The notes: generated from the sequence alone by a model not told the origin. A stretch of DNA of 42,741 nucleotides from Actinomycetota bacterium (GCA_005888335.1 VAWY01000027.1:1-42741), one strand, 5' to 3'. Shown: positions 31,569-39,513, numbered from the stretch's first letter. Numbers and translations: made by a program.

Positions 31569-33299
31569 TCAAGCGGGAACCGCCGCGGCCGGCACCTGGA
31601 TGGTCACGCCGGGCGAGACGCTGCCCGGGACCTCGGCGACGGCCACGTAGCTGCCCGGCTCGGCGAGCGTCACCGCCTGCGACGCCCGCCCGGCGCGCGC
31701 TCGCAGGTGCACCCGGGCGACCACCGTGACCGTGCCGTCGAGCTCGACGCGCTCGACCACGATCGTCATGCGCCTGGCCGGCGGCTGCGTCGTGGCCGAC
31801 AGGACGACGGCCTCACCCGCCGGGACGATCGTCCGGTCCGCGCTGACCGTGACCGCGGGCAGCACGCTCACCGCGTGGTAGGCCGAAAGCGCCCCGGTCC
31901 GGCGGCCCGCGCCGGCGAACCGTGCCCGCACGAGCGCCGAGGCCTTCAGTGCGATGAACGCCGACCACGAGCCGTCGGCGCCCGTGGTCGCGGTGGCGAG
32001 CCTCTCGGTCCGCAGACCGATGCGCGCCTCAACGGCGATCTCGGCCGCGGCGACCCCGGCGCCGGCCGCGTCGAGCAGCCGGCCGGCGACCGTCTGCGGC
32101 GCCGCGAACACGACGCGCTCCGGCGGCCCGTCGAGGGCCAGCGACAGCGCCGCCGGCGCGCGCGCGGCGGCTGCGGCGCGCAGGCGAGGCAGCCCGCGGT
32201 AGGCCGCCGCGCCCGGGCAGCTCGTCGAGTCGACGTCGCGGTGGCCGGCGACGCGGTGGACCATGACGCGCCGCCCCCGGCCGTAGCGCGTGTACGGCCC
32301 GCCGTCCGAGACCGTCTGCACCCTCCCGGTGACAGGGGCGCCGTGCAGCGGCAGCTTCCAGGCCAGCAGCCGCGTGAGGGCGCGTTGGGCGGCGGCGGAC
32401 GGCCCGCGCGGGCCGTAGCTGCCGAGCAGGGCGACACCGGTCGAGGCGGCGTTGAAGCCACCGGCGTGGGCGCCGACGATGGGCTCGTCGATCCCTCCCG
32501 CCCGCGCCTCGAAGATCCGCCCGAAGCGATCGACGACGAAGTTGTAGCCGATGTCGTGCCAGCCGTTGAAGAACCGGTGGTAGCGGAAGATGGCCCGCAA
32601 CGCAGCGGGGACCTGGGCGGCGCCGTAGCCGTTCGGGGTTTCCGTGTGGTGCACGCACGCGAACTCGACCGTCCCCAGCGCAGGTGCGACCGACGGCAGG
32701 CAGCGGCCCAGCGCCCAGACCTCGCGTCCGACGATCGCCGGCTGGCCCGCATAGAACGCGGGCAGGAAGGCGAGCGCCGCGGCGGCCGCCCCGACCGGGC
32801 CGTCGGCCGCGGCCGTCACGCACGCGGCCACCAGGCCCTCGGCGCGATCGCTCACACGGACCTGCAGCTCGTCGGCACGCCCCACCCAGACCGGCTCGCC
32901 GCCGGCGGGCGCCGCCGCGCCGTCGGGGGCGTGGGCGCCGCCCGCCGCCGCCCACTCGCTCCACGCACCGCCCCGGCGGCGGACGTGCAGCTCGGCGTGG
33001 CCCGGCGGCGCAACGCGCCAGCGCAGACCGACCACCGAGAACGCGTGCGGCGCCCGAACCGGCTCGGAGACCAGCCGGCCGCGCGCGTCGCGGGCGAACC
33101 GGACGCCGTCGAGCGCCACGGTGAAGTGACCGCCCGCCGCCCGGGCGAGCGCCGCGGGCGCCCCCTCGAGGGCTGCGGCGAGCGTCCACGCCGCGCCGCC
33201 GCCCAAGAGCGCCCGGCGCGTGATCGGGCCTCCGGCACCGGGATCGAGGACCACGGTCTCAAACAACGCCCGAGAGCGCCGTTTGATGCGGCTGCTCAC
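31569..33299 (-). CDS. Tat-exported PGRP-type N-acetylmuramoyl-L-alanine amidase
   Basis: 576 residues from GTG 33299. A twin-arginine signal, TRRALLGGGAAWTLAAALEG, lies ~28 residues in. A PGRP/amidase_2 domain carries the zinc ligands and neighbours VHHTETPNGY, HDIGYNFVVDRFGRIFEAR and GHRDVDSTSCPG. The region before it is a beta-sandwich-like segment (FSVVGLRWRVAPPGHAELHVRRRG). After it come two Ig-like or carboxypeptidase-regulatory-like beta domains ending in VTLAEPGSYVAVAEVPG. The protein likely hydrolyses the Mur-peptide amide bond outside the cell. It is co-directional with the deacetylase. Confidence 0.92.
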   Translation of the reverse strand: MSSRIKRRSRALFETVVLDPGAGGPITRRALLGGGAAWTLAAALEGAPAALARAAGGHFTVALDGVRFARDARGRLVSEPVRAPHAFSVVGLRWRVAPPGHAELHVRRRGGAWSEWAAAGGAHAPDGAAAPAGGEPVWVGRADELQVRVSDRAEGLVAACVTAAADGPVGAAAAALAFLPAFYAGQPAIVGREVWALGRCLPSVAPALGTVEFACVHHTETPNGYGAAQVPAALRAIFRYHRFFNGWHDIGYNFVVDRFGRIFEARAGGIDEPIVGAHAGGFNAASTGVALLGSYGPRGPSAAAQRALTRLLAWKLPLHGAPVTGRVQTVSDGGPYTRYGRGRRVMVHRVAGHRDVDSTSCPGAAAYRGLPRLRAAAAARAPAALSLALDGPPERVVFAAPQTVAGRLLDAAGAGVAAAEIAVEARIGLRTERLATATTGADGSWSAFIALKASALVRARFAGAGRRTGALSAYHAVSVLPAVTVSADRTIVPAGEAVVLSATTQPPARRMTIVVERVELDGTVTVVARVHLRARAGRASQAVTLAEPGSYVAVAEVPGSVSPGVTIQVPAAAVPA

Positions 33300-33486
33300 C
33301 CACGTCCGCTGCCGAGGTGGGCGATCAGCGGTCCTCTGCGTGCGGGGCGGTGACGCGGAGATCCGCTGGGCCGGGGGAGCCGGCCGGCGCGTCAGGTCGC
33401 CGTGGCGTTTGCCTGCGCGCCGCCAGAGTCCTTCGCCGCCGCCTGCTTCGTGGCCTCGTTGGGCCTCGCCACCACGAATCAGGCCG

Positions 33487-33951
33487 CTACGGATGGCGCG
33501 TGACGACGACGACGCGGCGCACTGTCGCTGGCAGGCCGTTCGCGTTGGTCATCTGCAGGGTGACGCGCAGGCGCACGCGTCCGCCGTCACGGCCGAGTTC
33601 GCGCGCGACGAGGCGACGGTCGGCGCCGAAGGCGACGTACTCGCGGCGTGCGGGCCTGGTGCAGGTGTAGCGGCCATGGTCGATGCCGCCGACGCGCCGG
33701 CCGTCGAGGAGGCGGGCGGTGATCGTCGCGCGCGTCGCCTGGGTGACGTCGCGCAGGACCAGGCCGACGCGGCCGCTCGATGCCCGGAACGTCCCGCGGC
33801 CGGGCAGCTGCGCGCGCGGCGCCTGGTCGCTGGCGGTCGGCGGCGGGTCGCAGCCGCTCGGTCCGGGCGGCGCGACCGGGCCGGCGGACGCGGTGCCGGC
33901 GCCACCGAACGCGATGAGCGCGGCGATAACGATGGCGGGGACGTGGCGCAT
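33487..33951 (-). CDS. Secreted hypothetical protein
   Basis: 154 residues. A signal peptide (MRHVPAIVIAALIAFGGAG, cleavage after TASA) precedes a beta-rich domain with repeated basic strands (RATITARLLDGRRVGG, VRLRVTLQMTNANGLPATV). Two cysteines (CDPPP; YTCTR) could pair. No family is recognised. The 187 nt between it and the amidase start hold no identifiable element. Confidence 0.55.
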   Translation of the reverse strand: MRHVPAIVIAALIAFGGAGTASAGPVAPPGPSGCDPPPTASDQAPRAQLPGRGTFRASSGRVGLVLRDVTQATRATITARLLDGRRVGGIDHGRYTCTRPARREYVAFGADRRLVARELGRDGGRVRLRVTLQMTNANGLPATVRRVVVVTRHP

Positions 33952-33963
33952 GGGCGGACCGGG

Positions 33964-34155
33964 TTACGGCGCGCGTCGCGCTTCGCGCAGGACGGCGGTT
34001 CGCTCGACGCCGGTCGCGGTGCTGTGGCCGCCCGGGCGGCCCGCCCACACGACGGCCGGCGCGTCGGTGGCCGAGTCGAAGGCGGCGCGCGGCGACAGCG
34101 CACGTTCGTCGCGCGGCGCCACGGTCTCGGGCGCGGAGAACAGGGAGGGGATCAC
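33964..34155 (-). CDS. Uncertain short ORF upstream of the secreted hypothetical protein
   Basis: 63 codons from GTG 34155, ending 12 nt before the next ORF. The segment PAVVWAGRPGGHS reads like a real beta-strand-containing protein, but there is no ribosome-binding site and no family match. It could be the tail of a deleted gene, given the broken sequence just beyond it. Confidence 0.25.
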   Translation of the reverse strand: MIPSLFSAPETVAPRDERALSPRAAFDSATDAPAVVWAGRPGGHSTATGVERTAVLREARRAP

Positions 34156-34229
34156 TTCGAGTCGGGCGTGGTCTTCTGCGTCTCGGGCGGTTGCTGGTTA
34201 TACAGCCAATCCGCGCGTGCAACCGGCCG

Positions 34230-34390
34230 GACGTCCTGCGAATGGTCGCGTGCGGATGCACCGACAAGGAGTTCGCGGACGAGCTCTTCATCTCGCCGCA
34301 CGGTGCAGAACCACCTGACCAGCATCCGCGAGAAGATCGTTTGCGCCGCCGCGCCGAGCTGACGCGCTGGGCGATCGAGCACGCGCTCAC
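34230..34390 (+). pseudogene. LuxR-family helix-turn-helix remnant with two frame changes
   Basis: Joining three stretches rebuilds a typical LuxR C-terminal HTH: VLRMVACGCTDKEFADELFIS in the first frame, RTVQNHLTSIREKI in the second (shift near 34296), then RRRAELTRWAIEHAL back in the first (shift near 34340). The order and spacing match the usual LuxR pattern of a KEFADELFIS-type helix, RTVQNHL recognition helix and a RAEL-type last helix. No receiver or sensor domain is found upstream. The third piece runs straight into the ABC exporter frame. Confidence 0.8.
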
Positions 34391-35465
34391 GCGGCGCTTT
34401 CGACGCGTTGCCGAGAGCCGCTTCAGCGTCCAGCTCTACGGCCCGATCCGTTCGCTCGCGCGGCTCGTCAACCGCCTCCACGCCGCCTCGGCGGGCGCCG
34501 AGCGCATCATCGAGCTGCTCGACGTCCGCCCGACCATCCGCGAGCGGCGCGGCGCGCGTCGCCTCGAGCGCGCCGCCGGCGAGGTCGAGCTGCGCCGCGT
34601 CTCGTTCCGCTACCCCGAGAGCCCCCGGCTGGCGCTGCTCGACGTCTCCGCCCGCGTCGAGCCCCGTCAGACGCTCGCCATCGTCGGCGCCAGCGGCGCC
34701 GGCAAGTCGACGCTGGCCAAGCTCCTGCTGCGCTTCTACGACCCGCTGGCGGGCGCCATCGCCCTCGACGGCGTCGACCTGCGCGACCTGCGCGTGCGCA
34801 ACCTGCGCGCGAACGTCGCGCTGGTGCTGCAGGAGACGCTCGTCTTCGACGGGACGATCCGCGAGAACATCCTGTTCGGCCGCCCGGATGCGAGCCCCGG
34901 CGAGCTCGCCGCCGCCGTCCGCGCGGCCGACCTCGACGAGGCGCTCGAGCTGCTCCCCGACGGCCTCGACACGCGCGTCGGCCAGAAGGGCCGGCGGCTG
35001 TCGGGCGGCCAGCGCCAGCGAATCGCCATCGCCCGCGCGATGATCCGCGACGCACCCGTCCTGCTCCTCGACGAGCCGACCGAGCTGCTCCCCGACGGCC
35101 TCGACACGCGCGTCGGCCAGAAGGGCCGGCGGCTGTCGGGCGGCCAGCGCCAGCGAATCGCCATCGCCCGCGCGATGATCCGCGACGCACCCGTCCTGCT
35201 CCTCGACGAGCCGACCACCGGTCTGGACGTCGAGTCCTCGCGGCGCATCATCGATCCGCTGCGCCGGCTGATGGACGGCCGCACGACGATCGTCATCTCG
35301 CACAACCTGCTTACCGTCCGCGACGCCGACAGCATCCTCGTGCTCGACCGCGGCACGGTCGCCGAGCATGGCCCGCACGACGAGCTGATAGCCGCCGACG
35401 GCATCTACGCGCGGCTCTACCGCCTGCACCAGCCCGAGGATCTCGTCGCGGGAGGCGCCGGATGA
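34242..35465 (+). CDS. Truncated ABC exporter (ATPase half) fused to HTH debris, with an internal duplication
   Basis: The frame is open from a TTG at 34191; the first ATG is 34242, inside the LuxR remnant. True exporter sequence begins around YGPIRSLARLVNRLHAASAGAERIIELLD, the last piece of the transmembrane domain, so five or so helices are missing. The nucleotide-binding domain has Walker A GASGAGKST, a Q-loop in LVLQETLVFDG, signature LSGGQRQR, Walker B VLLLDEPT and switch-loop histidine in VISHNLL. A 45-residue block holding both signature and Walker B occurs twice in tandem. The stop overlaps the kinase start (ATGA). As it stands the product lacks a membrane pore and has a distorted ATPase, so it is probably non-functional. 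Confidence 0.75.
   Translation: MVACGCTDKEFADELFISPHGAEPPDQHPREDRLRRRAELTRWAIEHALTRRFRRVAESRFSVQLYGPIRSLARLVNRLHAASAGAERIIELLDVRPTIRERRGARRLERAAGEVELRRVSFRYPESPRLALLDVSARVEPRQTLAIVGASGAGKSTLAKLLLRFYDPLAGAIALDGVDLRDLRVRNLRANVALVLQETLVFDGTIRENILFGRPDASPGELAAAVRAADLDEALELLPDGLDTRVGQKGRRLSGGQRQRIAIARAMIRDAPVLLLDEPTELLPDGLDTRVGQKGRRLSGGQRQRIAIARAMIRDAPVLLLDEPTTGLDVESSRRIIDPLRRLMDGRTTIVISHNLLTVRDADSILVLDRGTVAEHGPHDELIAADGIYARLYRLHQPEDLVAGGAG
34947..35216 (+). repeat. Perfect 135-bp tandem duplication inside the ABC ATPase
   Basis: Copies 34947-35081 and 35082-35216 are identical base for base and 135 bp (45 codons) long, so the reading frame is kept. Each encodes ELLPDGLDTRVGQKG through LLLDEPT. 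Identity with no silent change indicates a very recent event or an assembly artefact. Confidence 0.97.
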
Positions 35466-36304
35466 GCGCGACCACGATGTCGCTCGCCCCGCCGCTCGCG
35501 CCCGGCGAGCGGCTCGCGCAGGGCTACACCGTCCTCAGCCACGTCGGCCGCGGTCGCCTGCTCGACGTTTACGAGGTCTGGAGCGAGGCGCGCGACTGCG
35601 GGTGCGTCGCCAAGCTCGCGATTCCCGAGCTGCGCGGCGACGAGCGCGGCCGCGAGGGCCTGGTGCGCGAGGGCGAGCTGCTGCAGACGCTCACCCATCC
35701 GCACCTCGTCCGCGCCTACGAGACGATCGCCGAGCCGGACCCGATCATCATCCTCGAGCTGCTCAGCGGCGCGACGCTCCAGTACGTCATCGACAACGCG
35801 ACGCGCCGCATGGCGGCGATGCCGATCGTCTACCTCGGGATGCACCTGTGCTCGGCGATCGGCTACCTGCACGGCCAGGGCGTCCTGCACCTCGACCTCA
35901 AGCCGGGCAATGTCGTGGTCGGCAACGACGGGCGGACCCGTGTGATCGACCTCAGCCTCGCCGGCCCCCCGCGGCACACCCGCGGTGGGCGGGGCACCCC
36001 GCTCTACATGGCCCCCGAGCAGGTCAACGCGGGCTGGCTGGATCGCCCGACCGACGTGTGGGGGATCGGCATGCTCCTCTACGAGGCGGCGGCCGGCCGC
36101 CCGCCGTTCGAGTACGACCGCGACGATCCGCCGCAACTGCGCGGACGCGTCGACTCGGTGCGCCGTTACCGCCGGCTGCCCGAGCCGCTGGCTGCCGCTA
36201 TCGACGCGTGCCTCGAGCCCGAGCCCGACCGCCGGCCCACGATCGCGGCCCTCGCCGAGCTGATGCGCGACCTGCACCGCGCGCACGTCGCCCGGGTCCG
36301 CTGA
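35462..36304 (+). CDS. Hanks-type serine/threonine protein kinase, kinase domain only
   Basis: 280 residues, no membrane segment. The glycine loop is weak (GRGRLLDVYEVW). The ATP lysine is K51 (CVAKLAIP), the C-helix Glu is E70 or E72 (REGELL), the catalytic loop is HLDLKPGN (143-150) with D145, K147 and N150, the metal aspartate is D163 in VIDLSLAG (DLS instead of DFG), and the activation segment ends in GTPLYMAPEQ. D and K residues for catalysis are present, so it may be active, but HRD is HLD and DFG is DLS. The ATGA overlap with the ABC gene shows they were one operon; the kinase looks intact although its partner is broken. Confidence 0.9.
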   Translation: MSATTMSLAPPLAPGERLAQGYTVLSHVGRGRLLDVYEVWSEARDCGCVAKLAIPELRGDERGREGLVREGELLQTLTHPHLVRAYETIAEPDPIIILELLSGATLQYVIDNATRRMAAMPIVYLGMHLCSAIGYLHGQGVLHLDLKPGNVVVGNDGRTRVIDLSLAGPPRHTRGGRGTPLYMAPEQVNAGWLDRPTDVWGIGMLLYEAAAGRPPFEYDRDDPPQLRGRVDSVRRYRRLPEPLAAAIDACLEPEPDRRPTIAALAELMRDLHRAHVARVR

Positions 36305-36626
36305 GAGCCCGAGGCATGATGGCGGGTGCGGCCGTCAGCCGATCTGGCGACGACCATCCTGCTGGCGCGCGTCCTGTAGCCGCCCTTTCGCTCCGCCTTC
36401 GCGCGCGACGACGCCGAGCTGGCAGGAAAGATCTAGTGGTGCCGCTGCGGTCCGCCGACCACGGCGACACGCGGATGCGGCATTTTCCGCGCGGACGCAT
36501 CGCTCCACCGGCCCGGGCTCCGCATCCTTGGTCTGCGGGGTCCGGCCTCGTCGTTCTCGGCGTCGTTCCTGTGTCGGCGTTCCCGGGAATTGCGCGGCCA
36601 CTTGCCAGGCGCGAAGCTGGCCTCAG
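36305..36626 (+). other. 322-bp spacer without a recognisable gene
   Basis: Lies between the kinase and the glutamine amidotransferase. Short open frames occur on both strands but none has family features. Codon-phase bias is weaker than in flanking genes and A/T-richer patches occur. No terminator hairpin with U-tract was found. It may contain the promoter of the amidotransferase-gadB pair, not identifiable by eye. Confidence 0.5.
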
Positions 36627-37514
36627 ATGTGCCGGCTGTTCGGCATGAGCGGCGGGACCAAGCGGGTGCGCGCGACGTTCTGGCTGCTCGAGGCGCCCGA
36701 CAGCCTCGCCGAGCAGAGCCGCCGCGAGCCCGACGGCACGGGCGTTGGATGGTTCGACGCCGACGGTCATCCGCTTGTGGCCAGGCAGCCGCTGGCCGCG
36801 CACGAGGACCAGGCCTTCGCGCGTGAGGCGCGCGAGCTCGAGTCGACGACGTTCGTTGCCCACATCCGCTACGCGACGACCGGGGCGATCGAGGCGCGCA
36901 ACACGCACCCGTTCGAGCAGCGCGGCCGCCTCCTCGCCCACAACGGCGTCATTCATGATCTCGACCGCCTCGAGCGCGAGCTCGGCGACGATCGCGCTCT
37001 GGTCAAGGGCGACACCGACTCCGAGCGGCTGTTCGCACTCGTGACGCGGGAGACCGAGCGCCGCGGCGGCGACGTCGGCGCGGGTATCGCCGCCGCAGCG
37101 AGCTGGGTGGCGGCACAGCTGCCCCTGTACGCGATCAACATCGTCCTCGCCACCGCCGACGGCCTGTGGGCGCTGCGCTACCCCGACGTCCACGAGCTGT
37201 GGGTCCTCGAGCGCGGAGCCGGCGGCCCGCGCGGCGGGCGCCACCTCGACGCCGCGAGCGCCGCCGGCACCGTCCGCGTGCGCTCGGCGCATCTCGCGCG
37301 TCGGGCGTCGGTGATCGTCGCGAGCGAGCCGATGGACGAGGACCCTGGCTGGCGGGCGCTCGAACCGGGTGAGCTGGTGCACGTGGCGGCCACACTCCAG
37401 GTCGAGTCCACGATCGTGCTCGACCGGCGCCCCGCACAACAGCTGACGCTCGACGACCTGGAGCCGCTCGCCGCCGCCGCCCAGGCGCCGCCGCGTGCGA
37501 CTCCCCAGCCATGA
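36627..37514 (+). CDS. Class II glutamine amidotransferase
   Basis: 295 residues. The catalytic Cys2 follows the initiator Met (MCRLFGMSGG), which fixes the start at 36627. Other Ntn-hydrolase/GATase-II features are PDGTGVGWFDADG, STTFVAHIRYATTGA, THPFEQRGRLLAHNGVIHD and LVKGDTDSERLFALV. It lacks any synthase domain, so it is a stand-alone YafJ/EgtC-like member hydrolysing glutamine or a gamma-glutamyl compound to glutamate. The glutamate decarboxylase gene starts 22 nt downstream, suggesting the two act together. No clear Shine-Dalgarno precedes the ATG. Confidence 0.9.
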   Translation: MCRLFGMSGGTKRVRATFWLLEAPDSLAEQSRREPDGTGVGWFDADGHPLVARQPLAAHEDQAFAREARELESTTFVAHIRYATTGAIEARNTHPFEQRGRLLAHNGVIHDLDRLERELGDDRALVKGDTDSERLFALVTRETERRGGDVGAGIAAAASWVAAQLPLYAINIVLATADGLWALRYPDVHELWVLERGAGGPRGGRHLDAASAAGTVRVRSAHLARRASVIVASEPMDEDPGWRALEPGELVHVAATLQVESTIVLDRRPAQQLTLDDLEPLAAAAQAPPRATPQP

Positions 37515-37536
37515 CCATCCCCACCCAGGAGGCGCC

Positions 37537-38928
37537 GTGGCCCTGCACCGCTACGTCGACGACGCGGACGACCACCTGCAGCTCGATCCGCTGCTGTCGA
37601 TCCCGTACAGCCCCGGCCGGTTGCCCCGATCACGCATCCCCGAGGGCACGACCCCGCCCGAGATCGCCGCACGGCTCGTGCGCGGCGATCTCATCCTCGA
37701 CGGCAACGCGCGGCTGAACCTGGCCACCTTCGTGACGACGTGGATGGAGCCCGAGGCCCGCGCGCTCATGGCCGAGACCTCCGACAAGAACATGATCGAC
37801 AAGGACGAATACCCGCAGACCGCCGAGCTCGAGAGCCGTTGCGTCAGCATCCTCGCCGACCTCTGGCACGCACCCTCGGGCGGGCAGGCTACGGGCACGT
37901 CGACCACGGGCTCGAGCGAGGCGGCGATGCTCGGCGGGATGGCGCTGCTGTGGCGCTGGCGCGCTCGCCGGCGGGCGGCGGGGCGGCCGATCGACGCACC
38001 GAACCTCGTGACCGGGATCAACGTCCAGGTCTGCTGGGAGAAGTTCTGCCGCTACTGGGACATCGAGCCGCGCCTGGTGCCGATGGACGGCGATCGCCGG
38101 CACCTCGACGGCGAGCAGGCGGTGAAGCTGTGCGACGAGAACACGATCGGCGTCGTCGCGGTGCTGGGCAGCACGTTCGACGGCAGCTACGAGCCGGTCA
38201 AGGAGATCTCCACGGCACTCGACGCCCTCCAGGGCGAGCGTGGCATCGACGTCCCGCTGCACGTCGATGCCGCCTCCGGCGGGTTTGTCGCGCCCTTCAT
38301 CCAACCCGACCTCGAATGGGACTTCCGGCTGGGGCGGGTGCAGTCGATCAACGCCTCGGGCCATAAGTACGGGCTCGTCTACCCGGGCATCGGCTGGGCG
38401 CTGTGGCGCGACGCCGAGGCGCTGCCCGAGGACCTCGTGTTCAAGGTCAACTACCTCGGTGGGGAGATGCCGACCTTCGCCCTCAACTTCTCGCGGCCGG
38501 GCAGCCAGGTCGTGGTCCAGTACTACAACTTCCTGCGCCTCGGGCGCGAGGGCTACCGCGCCGTCCAGCAGGGCTGCCAGGACGTCGCGCGACGGCTGTC
38601 GGCCGGCATCGCCGAGCTCGGACCGTTCGAGCTGCTCACTGACGGCAGCGACCTCCCCGTCTTTGCCTTCACGCTGCGCGACGACGTCACGAACTACACC
38701 GTCTTCGAGGTCTCACGCGCGCTGCGCGAGCGCGGATGGCAGGTGCCGGCCTACACGCTGCCTGCCAACCTCGAGGACCTCGCCGTCCTGCGCATCGTCG
38801 TCCGCAACGGTCTCAGCGCCGACATGGCCGACATCCTGCTCGCCGACCTCAGACGCGCCGTCGAGGAAGACCTCTCAAAGCTGCCGGCGCCGCCTCCGAT
38901 CTCAAGGCCACAGTCGTTCCATCACTGA
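37537..38928 (+). CDS. gadB: Glutamate decarboxylase
   Basis: PLP enzyme converting glutamate to GABA and CO2 with proton consumption; confers acid resistance or makes GABA. 463 residues from GTG 37537, preceded by AGGAGG at good spacing. Motifs: TGSSEAAMLGGMALLWRWR, CWEKFCRYWDIEPR, HVDAASGGFVAPF (PLP aspartate D244) and INASGHKYGLVYPG with PLP lysine K277. The N-terminal region IPEGTTPPEIAARLV and the MIDKDEYPQT block are typical GAD. No GABA antiporter is in the window. It is paired with the upstream amidotransferase, which could supply glutamate. Confidence 0.95.
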   Translation: MALHRYVDDADDHLQLDPLLSIPYSPGRLPRSRIPEGTTPPEIAARLVRGDLILDGNARLNLATFVTTWMEPEARALMAETSDKNMIDKDEYPQTAELESRCVSILADLWHAPSGGQATGTSTTGSSEAAMLGGMALLWRWRARRRAAGRPIDAPNLVTGINVQVCWEKFCRYWDIEPRLVPMDGDRRHLDGEQAVKLCDENTIGVVAVLGSTFDGSYEPVKEISTALDALQGERGIDVPLHVDAASGGFVAPFIQPDLEWDFRLGRVQSINASGHKYGLVYPGIGWALWRDAEALPEDLVFKVNYLGGEMPTFALNFSRPGSQVVVQYYNFLRLGREGYRAVQQGCQDVARRLSAGIAELGPFELLTDGSDLPVFAFTLRDDVTNYTVFEVSRALRERGWQVPAYTLPANLEDLAVLRIVVRNGLSADMADILLADLRRAVEEDLSKLPAPPPISRPQSFHH

Positions 38929-38967
38929 GCGCGTGGCGCCTCCTGGTCCGGCAGAACGAGCCAGGCC

Positions 38968-39012
38968 GCCCTGACAAGAGTGAGTGTTTCGAACAGGCCC
39001 TTTCGTCAGGGC
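38968..39012. repeat. Inverted repeat downstream of gadB
   Basis: GCCCTGAC (38968-38975) and GTCAGGGC (39005-39012) form a perfect 8-bp stem with a 29-nt loop, 40 nt after the gadB stop. No U-run follows. It could be a weak gadB terminator. The rest of 38929-39118 shows nothing else. Confidence 0.35.
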
Positions 39013-39118
39013 GCCGCCCGCGCCGTGCTCGCCGAGCTCGACGTCGCGGACGGGCAGCGGATCGTGGAGGTCCAATTCCTGGCGGCGTCGGCCCTGCAAA
39101 TAGGGGCTTTTGTGCGAG

Positions 39119-39191
39119 TGGGCGATACTGGGCTCGAACCAGTGACCTCCGCCTTGTCGAGACGGCGCTCTCCCAGCTGAGCTAATCGCCC
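39119..39191 (-). tRNA. tRNA-Val(GAC)
   Basis: 73 nt, CCA not encoded. Acceptor GGGCGAT/ATCGCCC is perfect, D stem GCTC/GAGC, anticodon stem CCGTC/GGCGG (one G-U), variable AGGTC, T stem ACTGG/CCAGT with TTCGAGC loop, discriminator A. The only register that pairs the anticodon stem gives loop TCGACAA, hence anticodon GAC (Val). In that register position 33 is C instead of the near-universal U. A TAGGCT -10-like hexamer lies shortly upstream of the 5' end. Confidence 0.92.
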
Positions 39192-39363
39192 TGGGACGGT
39201 CAAGCCTAGCAATGCAGGCGGGGTGCGAGATTGCTGCAGAGAACCTGCAGCGAGTGCTCATGTGCGGGGTCCGACAGTCGTTGACACTGGTCGAGCCCAG
39301 AGGGTGACGGCCGACTTCTTCGTCGCAGCGGTCCCCTCAACCGGGGGCCCCGACCGGCCCCTC

Positions 39364-39415
39364 GCTCAGCCGGGCGGCACCGGAGGCGTGGCGGCGCCGG
39401 TGCCGCCCGGCGAGC
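39364..39415. repeat. Very strong hairpin between the two tRNA genes
   Basis: A perfect 15-bp inverted repeat (39369-39383 with 39397-39411) encloses a 13-nt loop; after one bulged base the stem extends by 4 bp (GCTC/GAGC). It is flanked by further GC-rich complementary runs (39332-39362) and followed 42 nt later by a terminator-like hairpin. A TTGACA hexamer stands at 39281-39286 on the + strand, but no good -10 follows. The 322-nt spacer 39192-39513 has no coding feature; it could encode a structured RNA. Confidence 0.6.
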
Positions 39416-39457
39416 TCCCCATACGCTCGCGCGGGACGCGCTCCCGCCCCAGCTGCG

Positions 39458-39489
39458 AAGGGCCCGCTCCCCGGCGGGCCCTTTGCTTT
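39458..39489 (+). terminator. Rho-independent-type terminator upstream of tRNA-Cys
   Basis: A perfect 10-bp stem AAGGGCCCGC/GCGGGCCCTT with a 6-nt loop (39458-39483) is followed by TTTGCTTTC-type T-rich sequence on the + strand. Because the nearest + strand gene upstream (gadB) is 530 nt away, it most likely terminates an unrecognised short transcript from the structured spacer. It could also act on the minus strand. Confidence 0.6.
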
Positions 39490-39513
39490 CGGTCCCTAAG
39501 ATGCGTGGGCCCC

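Noticed and set aside
34947..35216. The duplicated ATPase block as a CRISPR or functional tandem-repeat domain
   Set aside because: Only two copies, no spacers, and each copy is simply the ABC signature/Walker B region.
39114..39192. tRNA-adjacent integration site for a mobile element
   Set aside because: No integrase gene and no direct repeat of a tRNA 3' end was seen nearby, although the neighbourhood contains broken genes.
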